Shown here piece after piece: positions 1 to 7,655 of a DNA stretch of 48,989 nt; the first letter of the stretch is position 1, and each line of letters begins with the position of its first letter. The stretch spans positions 1-48,989 of the forward strand of contig CAKULV010000021.1 in assembly GCA_934667425.1 (NCBI GenBank). Reading direction: 5' to 3'. Below the pieces are notes generated by a model that was not told the DNA's origin, ran no database searches, and saw only the letters and a list, made by a program, of their open reading frames with translations. The position numbers were made by a program, and so were the translations under genes. Origin of the DNA: an uncultured Kiritimatiellota bacterium. Lineage in GTDB: Bacteria; Verrucomicrobiota; Kiritimatiellia; RFP12; UBA1067.

Positions 1-89
1 CAACGGTAAAATCGATGAAAACCGCGCGAGGCCTCGCGAGGGTTCGGTAGCCATTTCAAAAACCGGGGATAATCCAGTCGCAAATAGTC

Positions 90-118
90 TTGCGTCTGAC
101 CGGCTGTTTTGGTATACT
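90..118 (+). promoter_or_regulatory. Promoter of tRNA-Glu
   Basis: TTGCGT at 90-95 and TATACT at 113-118 are 17 bp apart, a sigma70-like pair. TGG before the -10 makes it an extended -10. It lies 17 bp upstream of the tRNA. The first 89 bases of the window hold no gene I can recognise; CGCGAGGCCTCGCG near base 27 is a short palindrome. Confidence 0.7.
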
Positions 119-134
119 ACGCGCCATTTGAGAC

Positions 135-209
135 GGCCCCATCGTCTATCGGCTAGGACACGAGCTTTTCATGCTTGGTAGAGGAGTTCGACTCTCCTTG
201 GGGCTGCCA
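135..209 (+). tRNA. tRNA-Glu (anticodon TTC), CCA encoded
   Basis: The cloverleaf is complete. The acceptor arm 135-141 pairs with 199-205, with a G-U pair at the end. The anticodon stem is 161-165/173-177 with loop TTTTCAT, giving anticodon TTC. The T-arm contains GTTCGACTC, the discriminator is G206, and CCA at 207-209 is encoded. Confidence 0.95.
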
Positions 210-228
210 CTTTTTATTTGGGAAGCAG

Positions 229-344
229 TTGCAAAACCCCGGTCGCGACAAGCGCGACCCTCCCGTATCTTCGCAAGATCACGAAAATTCGGCGTTTTCG
301 GGAGGGACGGGCTTGTCCCGTCCGCAACCGCGTAGGTTTTGCAA
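229..344. repeat. Dispersed hairpin-repeat element R1
   Basis: This non-coding element is bounded by a 10-bp inverted repeat, TTGCAAAACC (229-238) and GGTTTTGCAA (335-344). Inside are two hairpins of the window-wide family. One has stem GGTCGCG 241-247 with CGCGACC 253-259, followed by CTCCCG. The other has stem GGACGGG 305-311 with CCCGTCC 317-323, preceded by CGGGAG. An inverted, diverged copy of this pair lies at 16711-16815, where it is translated inside a prepilin leader. Confidence 0.75.
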
Positions 345-397
345 TTACCTCTGGGTACAAACCGCCGGCAGGTCGCCGATGCGTGGAGAAAGTTTGC

Positions 398-426
398 TTG
401 ACGCGGAAGATGGAAAACAGTATCAT
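398..426 (+). promoter_or_regulatory. Promoter of the LA_2272-like gene
   Basis: TTGACG at 398-403 and TATCAT at 421-426 are 17 bp apart. They precede an AAGGAG ribosome binding site and the ATG at 458. Confidence 0.55.
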
Positions 427-457
427 ACGCGCAACTTTTCAACAAGGAGTCTCTAAG

Positions 458-1222
458 ATGAATATGTCCAAATCAACGCTTGCAGCCGTTGCGCTTGCTA
501 TGTTCGTGTCAACTTCCTTTGCGGCGAAGTCCGATTCTGCTGCTAATGAGGAGAAGGAGCAGTCCGCCGCCGATGCCTATGAGGGACACTACAAGGCGCC
601 CAAATCCTATGGATGGTCAGTGATCGCGATCGGCGTTGCGACTCCCGTTCAGCTTCCGTGGGGGATCGAGAAGTGGGATATCTTCGGGCTTGATCTCAAC
701 CTCGGCTATTCCGATTCCATGAAGATGTACGGCTGGGAGTTCGCCTTCGGGGCAAATACGGCTCGCAAGTGCTTCATGGGGTTGCAGACCGCCATTGGCT
801 TCAACTATTCCAACGAGGATGCGTACGGCTTGGCCTTTTCGATGTTCAACATGAACAACTACGAGTTCTACGGCGCCTCCATCGATGCCGTAGGCTACAA
901 CCGCAACGTCTATGGCCTTGAGGTGAACCTGGTCGGGTCGATGACGGAGCGTACGGTTGGCGGCCTTCAGGTTTCCGGTCTCACCAACATTGTCGGGGAG
1001 GATATGTATGGTGCGCAGCTTGCCCTCGGGGCGAACTTCACGCGCCGGGTGCATGGTCTGCAGGCTGCCCTCGTCTATAACCAGACGGATCTCCTTTGGG
1101 GCTGCCAGCTCGGCCTCGTCAACATGGCATTTGCCTGCGACCATGGTTTCCAGATCGGTCTCGTGAATGTGATCATGGACAACCAGCTCCCGTTCCTTCC
1201 CTTCGTGAACGGCTACTTCTGA
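458..1222 (+). CDS. Secreted surface-repeat protein (LA_2272-like)
   Basis: A 254-residue protein with a signal peptide (MNMSKSTLAAVALAMFVSTSFAA, cleavage expected after about residue 23). The mature part has repeats of roughly 20-25 residues built on the pattern (Y/H)GLQ.(A/G)L..N, for example near VHGLQAALVYN and GCQLGLVNMA. This alternating hydrophobic/Gly pattern is what I know from the LA_2272-type surface repeat family of spirochaetes, Bacteroidetes and PVC bacteria; the role is unknown and a beta-rich envelope protein is likely. I chose the ATG at 458 because AAGGAG lies 8 bp upstream and a signal peptide follows directly. The gene is monocistronic, with its own promoter and terminator. 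Confidence 0.7.
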   Translation: MNMSKSTLAAVALAMFVSTSFAAKSDSAANEEKEQSAADAYEGHYKAPKSYGWSVIAIGVATPVQLPWGIEKWDIFGLDLNLGYSDSMKMYGWEFAFGANTARKCFMGLQTAIGFNYSNEDAYGLAFSMFNMNNYEFYGASIDAVGYNRNVYGLEVNLVGSMTERTVGGLQVSGLTNIVGEDMYGAQLALGANFTRRVHGLQAALVYNQTDLLWGCQLGLVNMAFACDHGFQIGLVNVIMDNQLPFLPFVNGYF

Positions 1223-1279
1223 GTCTTGGCTGGACGGAATGCGGTCGGGCCGTATGTCGCGGCTTGAGCCGCACAGGAT

Positions 1280-1310
1280 GCCGGGGAGTGATTCGCTCCC
1301 CGGCTTTTTT
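1280..1310 (+). terminator. Rho-independent terminator
   Basis: A 9-bp GC-rich stem, GCCGGGGAG 1280-1288 with CTCCCCGGC 1296-1304, has a 7-nt loop and is followed by six T. It closes the LA_2272-like gene. Confidence 0.9.
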
Positions 1311-1330
1311 CGTAAAAGGGATTTTGCCGC

Positions 1331-1359
1331 TTGCATTGCGTAGTCCGATCTGATATACT
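1331..1359 (+). promoter_or_regulatory. Promoter of tRNA-Asn-infA
   Basis: TTGCAT at 1331-1336 and TATACT at 1354-1359 are 17 bp apart. The same -35 and spacer length are seen at the tRNA-Gly promoter. Confidence 0.7.
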
Positions 1360-1385
1360 ACGCCCCGTTTTTGACCCATCTACGT

Positions 1386-1460
1386 TCGGGCGTGGCGCAG
1401 TGGTAGCGCAGTTGACTGTTAATCAATTGGTCGCTGGTTCGAATCCAGCCGCCCGAGCCA
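1386..1460 (+). tRNA. tRNA-Asn (anticodon GTT), CCA encoded
   Basis: Acceptor TCGGGCG 1386-1392 pairs with CGCCCGA 1450-1456. The anticodon loop CTGTTAA gives GTT. The T-loop TTCGAAT and the encoded CCA at 1458-1460 are present. infA starts 26 bp downstream with no terminator between, so the two are probably co-transcribed. Confidence 0.95.
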
Positions 1461-1486
1461 TCTTCAGGGGTTACGCAAGTTAAAGT

Positions 1487-1714
1487 ATGGCAAGTGCAGA
1501 CGATAAGGCAATCGAGGTCACGGGGACCGTAGTCAAGGTCCTTCCGGCGACCATGTATACAGTTCGCCTTGAGAATGGCCATGAGATTCTCGCCCACATT
1601 TCCGGCAAGATGAGGAAGTTCTTCATCAAGATCGCGATTGGGGACAAGGTTACGGTGGAGATTTCCCCATACGACCTTGCGAAGGGGCGCATAACATACC
1701 GCCACAAAACCTGA
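1487..1714 (+). CDS. infA: Translation initiation factor IF-1
   Basis: A 75-residue protein, the usual length for IF-1. It is a single S1-like OB fold with the typical run IEVTGTVVKVLP, the segment ENGHEILAHISGKMRK and the ending VTVEISPYDLAKGRITYR. IF-1 binds the ribosomal A site during initiation. It directly follows tRNA-Asn and is followed by a terminator, so the transcript is tRNA-Asn-infA. The ribosome binding site is weak (AGGGG about 16 bp upstream). Confidence 0.97.
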   Translation: MASADDKAIEVTGTVVKVLPATMYTVRLENGHEILAHISGKMRKFFIKIAIGDKVTVEISPYDLAKGRITYRHKT

Positions 1715-1724
1715 TTCAGTGGTG

Positions 1725-1747
1725 AGCGGCGCATACGCGCCGCTTTT
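1725..1747 (+). terminator. Terminator after infA
   Basis: A perfect 8-bp stem, AGCGGCGC 1725-1732 with GCGCCGCT 1737-1744, has a 4-nt loop and then continues TTT and a T-rich tract. Confidence 0.85.
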
Positions 1748-1797
1748 GCTTTATTTGTCCATTTCGCTTCTGCCACCAGTTGTCGGGCGTTTCTTTG

Positions 1798-1806
1798 TGG
1801 TATAAT
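1798..1806 (+). promoter_or_regulatory. Extended -10 of the exosortase operon
   Basis: TGG then TATAAT at 1801-1806, inside the recurring string TTTGTGGTATAATCA. Only 7 bp separate the -10 from the ATG at 1814, so the transcript should start at or next to the start codon. The best -35 (TTGTCG 1780-1785) has a short 15-bp spacer. Confidence 0.65.
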
Positions 1807-1813
1807 CAGCGGC

Positions 1814-3358
1814 ATGAGCAGACGATTTTGCGCAGCAGACAGTTCGATGGTGATTGCGATTGCCGCAATTGCGGTGTCTGCGTTGTTTGCGCTGTATGGC
1901 TTTTCCGGAATGTTCCTGCGCGCATACAACATCTTCGCCTTTGCGGCGGAGGAGGATATGTCCTTTGCCTGGTTCGTTCCGCCATTCTCGATTTACGTGC
2001 TTTGGCGGAATCGCGCCGCGCTCGTCTCGGAAGCGCGGAAGGGTTCGTTCTCATGGATCGGATTGGCGGCGAGTCTGCCGTTCCTCTGTCTGGCGCTGCT
2101 TGGCACCCGTGGAGTGCAGCTCCGGCTGGAGGAACTCGGGTTCATAGGCCTGTGCGTTGCTTTGCCGTGGACGTTCTTCGGATGGCGATTCGCGAAGCTC
2201 TTCGTATTCCCTGCGGGCTTCCTCCTGTTTTGCGTTCCGCTTGCCACGTTCCTTGACATCGTGACCATCCACCTGCGGTATCTCGCGAGCAGCGTGGCGA
2301 TGATGGCGCTTAATGGCTTTGGCTATGATGCCGTGAGGGAGGGGACGGCCGTCATTTCCCGCGGAGCGAGATCCTTCGCCGTAGATGTGGCGGAGCCGTG
2401 TTCCGGGCTGAGGTCGCTCTTCGCCCTGATGGCGCTTACTGCGGGATATGCGTATTTCAACCAGCCTACGTGGATTCGGCGGTGGCTCCTGTTCCTGTGT
2501 TCGGTGCCGCTTGCCGTGGCCGGCAACGTTGTGCGCATAGTCTCCATCTGTCTCGTGGCGTCGTGGGTGGACCAGAAGGTTGCGACAGGCTTCTACCACG
2601 ACTATTCCGGCTACATCGTGTTTGCGGTCGCGATCGTGCTCATGGTGGTGGCCGGGGAGGCCATAGACCGCATCTTCGCTCGCGCGTCTGGTGGCGAATC
2701 AAAGGGCGGCGGTTCTGGGCCATCCGCCGCGGCAGAGGCGGAATCGTCGTGTGGCAGGCGGCATTTCGTCCCGGTTGTCGTCGCGGCGGTGTTCTATTCG
2801 TCGGTTTTTGTCTTCCAGGCCAGGACGCCCGTGGCGACCATAGCGAAGGCCCCGGACGTTCCGTTCCGTTCCATCGCCGGATACACGACCGACGACGGGC
2901 GTTTCGCGGAAGTGCAGCGGATATCCGAGGCGGAGCTGAACATACTGCCAAAGGATACGCGTGTGGAGAAGAAGATGTACGTTTCGCGGAACGGGGCGCA
3001 GTTCCTTGTCGCGCACATCATCGGAGGCACGTCGCGCGCTTCCATCCACCGCCCGGAACTCTGTCTGCCGTCGCAAGGGTACGTCATGTCCAACCCTCGC
3101 AATTTCGAGGTCGCGGGGAGGCCTTGGCATGTGATAGACATCGCCCGAGCCGGAGAGGCGCGAGGCATGGAATCCTATACGTTCTTCAACCAGGAGGGCT
3201 TTCGCACCGCGTCGCACACGAGCCGGATCTTTCGGGATGTGGTAGACAGGTCTGTGCTGAACCGGGTTGACAGGTGGGTCATGGTTACGGTGCATACGTT
3301 TGGCGCCAATGAGGGGGATCTGCTGGAGTTCCTTGCAGCGCTGGAGGCTGCAAGATGA
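1814..3358 (+). CDS. Exosortase with fused EpsI domain
   Basis: A 514-residue multi-spanning membrane protein of the exosortase/archaeosortase family. These are transpeptidase-like enzymes that process C-terminal sorting signals and are coupled to exopolysaccharide export. The catalytic triad is visible: Cys196 in EPCSGLRSL, Arg241 in GNVVRI and His262 in YHDYSGY, all next to transmembrane helices. After a Gly/Ser-rich linker (about 290-310) comes a further helix and a periplasmic EpsI-type domain (about 330-510) with HRPELCLPSQG. It is the first gene of the envelope operon and overlaps the next gene by 4 bp. No PEP-CTERM-like substrate is evident in this window. The start at 1814 may be leaderless. 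Confidence 0.9.
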   Translation: MSRRFCAADSSMVIAIAAIAVSALFALYGFSGMFLRAYNIFAFAAEEDMSFAWFVPPFSIYVLWRNRAALVSEARKGSFSWIGLAASLPFLCLALLGTRGVQLRLEELGFIGLCVALPWTFFGWRFAKLFVFPAGFLLFCVPLATFLDIVTIHLRYLASSVAMMALNGFGYDAVREGTAVISRGARSFAVDVAEPCSGLRSLFALMALTAGYAYFNQPTWIRRWLLFLCSVPLAVAGNVVRIVSICLVASWVDQKVATGFYHDYSGYIVFAVAIVLMVVAGEAIDRIFARASGGESKGGGSGPSAAAEAESSCGRRHFVPVVVAAVFYSSVFVFQARTPVATIAKAPDVPFRSIAGYTTDDGRFAEVQRISEAELNILPKDTRVEKKMYVSRNGAQFLVAHIIGGTSRASIHRPELCLPSQGYVMSNPRNFEVAGRPWHVIDIARAGEARGMESYTFFNQEGFRTASHTSRIFRDVVDRSVLNRVDRWVMVTVHTFGANEGDLLEFLAALEAAR

Positions 3359-5256
3359 CGGCATTTGCATTCATATGGATGATGCAGGCGATCCTCCCGT
3401 ACGCGCTCGTATTCCTGGGGGCGTTCACGCTGTCGCTCATCCTTACGCCTATCGCGAGGGATTTCAACCGCAGGATCGGGATGGTAGACAAGCCCGGCGG
3501 AAGGAGGGTCAACAAGACCCCCATCCCGCGTGGCGGCGGCGTGGCCGTAATAGTGTCGTTTGCGGTTACCACGCTGTGCTTCGTTGTGCTGTCGGACAAG
3601 CCTTTGTCTCCGGTTTTGCCGGATGCCATCGCAGTGCGCATGATCTGCCTGTCGATCTGCCTTGGCGCGATTGGCTTTCTGGATGACAAGTTTGGCCTAA
3701 GGCCATCCGTGAAGCTCCTTGGGCAGGTGACTGTTGCGGTACTCGCGTTCTTCTGGTGCCACATTGGGTTCCACACGCTTGCTTCGGGGATCCCGGCGTG
3801 GCTGGATCTGCCGCTTACGGTGTTCTGGATCGTCGGGGCGATCAATGCGTTCAACCTGATAGACGGGCTTGACGGGCTTGCCTCCGGGCTTGCGATAATC
3901 GCGGCGGCGGGGATGGCCGGTGCGCTGTTCTTCACGGAATCTCCGTGCCAGATGATCGTCTACCTGTCGTTCATAGGTTCAGTCCTTGGCTTCTTGCGCT
4001 ACAACTTCAATCCGGCATCCGTGTTTCTGGGCGACACGGGGGCCATGTTCCTCGGCTTTTTCCTGTCTACCGTATCGCTGATGACCAGGACCGGGGACTC
4101 TCTGATCGTGTCTGTCATGGTACCCATGCTCGCCATGGGCGTGCCGATATTCGATACTGCACTTGCGATAGTCCGGCGCACGGTGCGGGCCGCCTTGAGG
4201 CGGATGTCGGGAGATGCCTCCGGGGATGCCGAGGGAACGAAGGTCATGCAGGCAGATGCCGACCACAGCCACCACCGGCTGCTCCGCAGCCTTGCCTCGC
4301 AGCGAAAGGTCGCCATGCTCATGTACGCGATAGCGCTCTTCCTGGTCCTCGTCGGGATTGGCACGATTGCATTGCGCGACAGGGCGTCGGGACTGTTCAT
4401 AGTGGCGTTCCTGATGGCGATGTTCATAATAGTCAAGGACATGTCCCGCGTAGAGCTGCTTGATGTGGGGAGGCTTGCCGATGCCATGGCCCACGGACAG
4501 GGCGAGACTCGGCGCAGAAGGGCGGCACTTGCTGTCCCGCTTCTCGTGTTCGCGGATATCGCGATACTTCTGGTCATGTGGTATGCCACGCTTTGCCTGT
4601 TGGAGATACGCCCAACGCCTCAGATGTTCCATACGCTGGTTCCGCTTCGCATCGTGCCGGTGTTCATTGCCGTCGTCCTGTCGCGGGCATACTCCACGGC
4701 GTGGGCGAGGGCGATGCTTTCCAACTACATGAGGCTGATGATCGCTGTCTTGTCGGGAGTTCTCGTGTCGTCCGCCTGTCTTTCGCTGCTTGGCTACCAT
4801 GAGGGGCACGAATTCGCCTTTCCGGTGATATATGGCGGGTTGGTCCTGTTCGCGATGCTTGGCGTCCGTTCGCTGCGTCAGATCCTTCGCGACTATTTCT
4901 ATGGTCTGAATGTGCGTAGCTGTTCCAACGACCCCAACGTATCGCGGGTGCTCGTGTTTGGCGCCGGGTTGCGCTACCGGGCATTCAGGCGCGAGCTTGT
5001 CCGCAATTCCGCCCACATGGCTCGCGTAATCGTTGGCCTTGTGGACGATGACATTCTCCTGCGCGGCAAGTTCGTTGGCGGAGTGCGCGTCGACGGCCCC
5101 CATATGGACGCCAGGCGCATCGTGTCCGAGACGCGCGCCGATAGCGTGGTCATTGCCTGCGAGCTGTCGCCTGAACGTTTGAAGGTTGTGGTCGATATGT
5201 TCAAGGCCTGCGGGGTGAAGGTGTCGTGCTTCAACTTCATCGAGAGGGCATTGTGA
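3355..5256 (+). CDS. WecA-like phosphosugar transferase fused to a CapD/WbpM-type N-terminal half
   Basis: A 633-residue membrane protein. Residues 1 to about 360 are a polyprenyl-phosphate N-acetylhexosamine-1-phosphate transferase (WecA/MraY superfamily). It has Asp-Asp 110-111 in GFLDDKFG, NLIDGLDGL at 167-175, FLGDTGAMFLGF and the HHRLL motif. This reaction starts lipid-linked polysaccharide synthesis at the inner membrane. Residues from about 380 add four more helices and a Rossmann-like segment (RVLVFGAG, then VGLVDDD) resembling the N-terminal transmembrane and CoA-binding-like part of CapD/WbpM dehydratases. The protein stops before any catalytic dehydratase domain. It overlaps the exosortase gene by ATGA, so translation is probably coupled. 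Confidence 0.85.
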   Translation: MTAFAFIWMMQAILPYALVFLGAFTLSLILTPIARDFNRRIGMVDKPGGRRVNKTPIPRGGGVAVIVSFAVTTLCFVVLSDKPLSPVLPDAIAVRMICLSICLGAIGFLDDKFGLRPSVKLLGQVTVAVLAFFWCHIGFHTLASGIPAWLDLPLTVFWIVGAINAFNLIDGLDGLASGLAIIAAAGMAGALFFTESPCQMIVYLSFIGSVLGFLRYNFNPASVFLGDTGAMFLGFFLSTVSLMTRTGDSLIVSVMVPMLAMGVPIFDTALAIVRRTVRAALRRMSGDASGDAEGTKVMQADADHSHHRLLRSLASQRKVAMLMYAIALFLVLVGIGTIALRDRASGLFIVAFLMAMFIIVKDMSRVELLDVGRLADAMAHGQGETRRRRAALAVPLLVFADIAILLVMWYATLCLLEIRPTPQMFHTLVPLRIVPVFIAVVLSRAYSTAWARAMLSNYMRLMIAVLSGVLVSSACLSLLGYHEGHEFAFPVIYGGLVLFAMLGVRSLRQILRDYFYGLNVRSCSNDPNVSRVLVFGAGLRYRAFRRELVRNSAHMARVIVGLVDDDILLRGKFVGGVRVDGPHMDARRIVSETRADSVVIACELSPERLKVVVDMFKACGVKVSCFNFIERAL

Positions 5257-5281
5257 CGGCGAGGGCGTTTCGGGAGCGGAT

Positions 5282-6589
5282 ATGGGCAGATTTGAGATAG
5301 AGGGGTGCAGGAGTGTGGGTGGCGTTCACCGTGTGCCGGGGAACAAGAACGCGGCATTGCCGATGATCGCCGCCGCATTGCTCACGCCGGAGCCGGTGAC
5401 CCTTGAGAACGTGCCTGCGATCGCCGATGTGGCGAGCATGCTCGAGTGCGCCGAACGGTTCGGTGCGGTTGTGGAGAGAGACGAGTCCGCCGGCAGGGTC
5501 ACCATATGCGCGAAGCACCTGCGGACAGCCCGCCTGGATCCGGCCCTTGCCGCCAGGATACGCACAAGCGTGCTTTTTGCCGGACCGCTTCTGGCCCGCA
5601 AGGGCCGCGTATCCCTGCCGCCTCCCGGCGGGGATGGCATCGGCCATCGCCGGCTCGACACGCATTTCGAGGGCTTTACGTCGCTTGGCGCAAAGGTCAG
5701 GTACACGAAGCGGAACATGCAGCTTTCCGTCGGGCGCAGAGGGCGGGATCCCTCCTGCCTGAGGGGTGCGTCATTTGTGCTTGACGAGGCAAGCGTCACC
5801 GCTACCGAGAACATCGTGATGGCGGCGGCGCTCGCCGAAGGCGAGACGGTAATCTACAACGCCGCCTGCGAACCCCATGTGCAGGATCTCTGCGCGATGC
5901 TGAACAGCATGGGGTCGGAAATATCCGGGGCCGGAACGAACAGGATTGTCGTCAATGGGGTTGAATCCCTGCATGGCACGACCGTGCGCATCGGGTCTGA
6001 CCTCATAGAGGCCGTGAGCTATCTCGTGGCCGCCGCCATAACCGGCGGAGCGCTTACGCTCACCGGCGTGGATGTGCACCAGTTCTCCATACTCTCCGGA
6101 CCTCTGCGCCGCTTCGGGTTGAGGTGGACGGCCGATGCGGAGCGTGGCACGATCGAGCTTCCGGCAAGGCAGAGGCTGAGGATGCGGTATGATCTCGGGG
6201 ACACCATACCGAGCGTTTCCGACGGGCCTTGGCCGATGTTCCCGAGCGACCTGATGTCCGTGCTGATCGTCCTCGCCACGCAGTCTCGCGGCACATGCCT
6301 TTTCCACGAGAAGATGTTCGAGAGCCGCCTGTACTTCGTTGACCATCTCATCCAGATGGGAGCGAAGATCGTGCTGTGCGATCCGCACCGTGCGGTGGTG
6401 ACCGGCCCGTCGCAGCTTCGTGGGACGACAGTGACGTCTCCGGATATCCGCGCCGGCATCGCCCTCATACTTGCCGCGCTGTGCGCAAAGGGGAAGACGA
6501 CGATCCTGAATGCGCAGTCCGTAGACCGTGGATACGAGGCCGTGGAGAAGGAGCTTGGCGGCCTCGGCGCGGACATTGCCCGGTTGTAG
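5282..6589 (+). CDS. murA: UDP-N-acetylglucosamine 1-carboxyvinyltransferase (Asp-type)
   Basis: A 435-residue protein of normal MurA length, which transfers enolpyruvate from PEP to UDP-GlcNAc in the cytoplasm, the first step of peptidoglycan synthesis. Lys22-Asn23 in PGNKNAALP, Arg123 in IGHRR, the Asp in MFPSDLMS and the Arg in SPDIRAGIAL are conserved. The residue that is Cys115 in Escherichia coli is Asp118 here (PPGGDGIG, codon GAT 5633-5635). Asp at this position is known from Mycobacterium and Chlamydia and gives intrinsic fosfomycin resistance. It sits within the exosortase/polysaccharide operon, so it may be a second copy serving this locus; I cannot tell from the window alone. Confidence 0.92.
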   Translation: MGRFEIEGCRSVGGVHRVPGNKNAALPMIAAALLTPEPVTLENVPAIADVASMLECAERFGAVVERDESAGRVTICAKHLRTARLDPALAARIRTSVLFAGPLLARKGRVSLPPPGGDGIGHRRLDTHFEGFTSLGAKVRYTKRNMQLSVGRRGRDPSCLRGASFVLDEASVTATENIVMAAALAEGETVIYNAACEPHVQDLCAMLNSMGSEISGAGTNRIVVNGVESLHGTTVRIGSDLIEAVSYLVAAAITGGALTLTGVDVHQFSILSGPLRRFGLRWTADAERGTIELPARQRLRMRYDLGDTIPSVSDGPWPMFPSDLMSVLIVLATQSRGTCLFHEKMFESRLYFVDHLIQMGAKIVLCDPHRAVVTGPSQLRGTTVTSPDIRAGIALILAALCAKGKTTILNAQSVDRGYEAVEKELGGLGADIARL

Positions 6590-6614
6590 CCAATGGAGCC
6601 GTACGAATAAAGCC

Positions 6615-7655
6615 ATGAAATCCGCCCGCCCCCATCGCATATTGCTTGTGGACAACCTCATGATTCGCCGCTATGGCAACCTTCGCATGGGGCCTGGGCG
6701 GAAGCTGATGTGCGGGGCGATCCGGAACGATTGGCGGATATGCGAGTTCTCCGACAGGGATATGGCCAGACTGCTCGCGCCCCTCGGCATACGCGCAATG
6801 GGCGGCAGGATCGCCAACGCAAAGCTGCTCCTCACGGCCAGGAACTTCCGTCCGGACATAATGCTTCTCGGACATTGCGACTACATATCGAACGGCACTC
6901 TCCATGCCATACGCGATGCCCTGCCGGGGATAAGGATAGCGCACTTCAACGTCGATCCGCTTTGGCAGGAGCGCACCCGCGCCCAGATGGATGAGCGCAT
7001 GGAATCTTGCGATGCGCTGTTTGCGACCACGGCCGGCGAGACGCTAAAGGCCTGGACCACCGGACGCAATTCCGTCGCCTACATGCCGAACCCCTCGGAC
7101 CCGTCGATGGAAAACCAGGACAACGGGGCCAAGACGGAATTTGCCAGGGATCTCTTCTTCGCGGGCAATCCGCGAAAGGGGGATCCGAGGTGGCTGCTTC
7201 TCGATGAACTCCTGCCGAAGCTTGACGGGAAGCTCCGGGTGGATGTTTTCGGAAGGAACAGGCCGTCGATATGGGGGGCGGACTACGAGGATGTCCTCGC
7301 GACCAGCAAGATGTCCCTGAACCTGAACCGCAGGGAGGGGGACAAGTGGTATTCGTCCGACCGCATTGCGCACCTGATGGGCTATGGTATACTCACGTTC
7401 CAGTCCTCCGGGAACGGAATGCAGCGGTTCTTCACGGATGACGAGACCATATGGTTCGATGGCGCCGCCGACCTTGCCGACAAGGTACTGTACTACCAGG
7501 CCCATGACGGCGAGAGGGCGCGGATCGCGTCCGCCGGCCGGGCGAAGTACCACAAGATCTTCAGCGGAGAAAGGGTGCTGAAATACATGGTGGAGGTGAT
7601 GACGGGGGAGGACTTCTCCGAACCGTACGAATGGGGCGAGGAGGTGTACAGGTGA
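6615..7655 (+). CDS. CgeB-like glycosyltransferase
   Basis: A 346-residue cytoplasmic protein with a two-lobed GT-B layout. The C-terminal part (IAHLMGYGILTFQSSG, then FFTDDETIWFDGAADL and a final helix RVLKYMVEVM) matches the Glyco_trans_1_2/CgeB family. The N-terminal lobe includes RPDIMLLGHCDYIS and IRIAHFNVDPLW. The acceptor and donor sugars are unknown; its place in the operon suggests a surface glycan. The ATG at 6615 is chosen because it lies after the murA stop codon. GGAG is about 16 bp upstream, so initiation may depend on upstream translation. Confidence 0.75.
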   Translation: MKSARPHRILLVDNLMIRRYGNLRMGPGRKLMCGAIRNDWRICEFSDRDMARLLAPLGIRAMGGRIANAKLLLTARNFRPDIMLLGHCDYISNGTLHAIRDALPGIRIAHFNVDPLWQERTRAQMDERMESCDALFATTAGETLKAWTTGRNSVAYMPNPSDPSMENQDNGAKTEFARDLFFAGNPRKGDPRWLLLDELLPKLDGKLRVDVFGRNRPSIWGADYEDVLATSKMSLNLNRREGDKWYSSDRIAHLMGYGILTFQSSGNGMQRFFTDDETIWFDGAADLADKVLYYQAHDGERARIASAGRAKYHKIFSGERVLKYMVEVMTGEDFSEPYEWGEEVYR

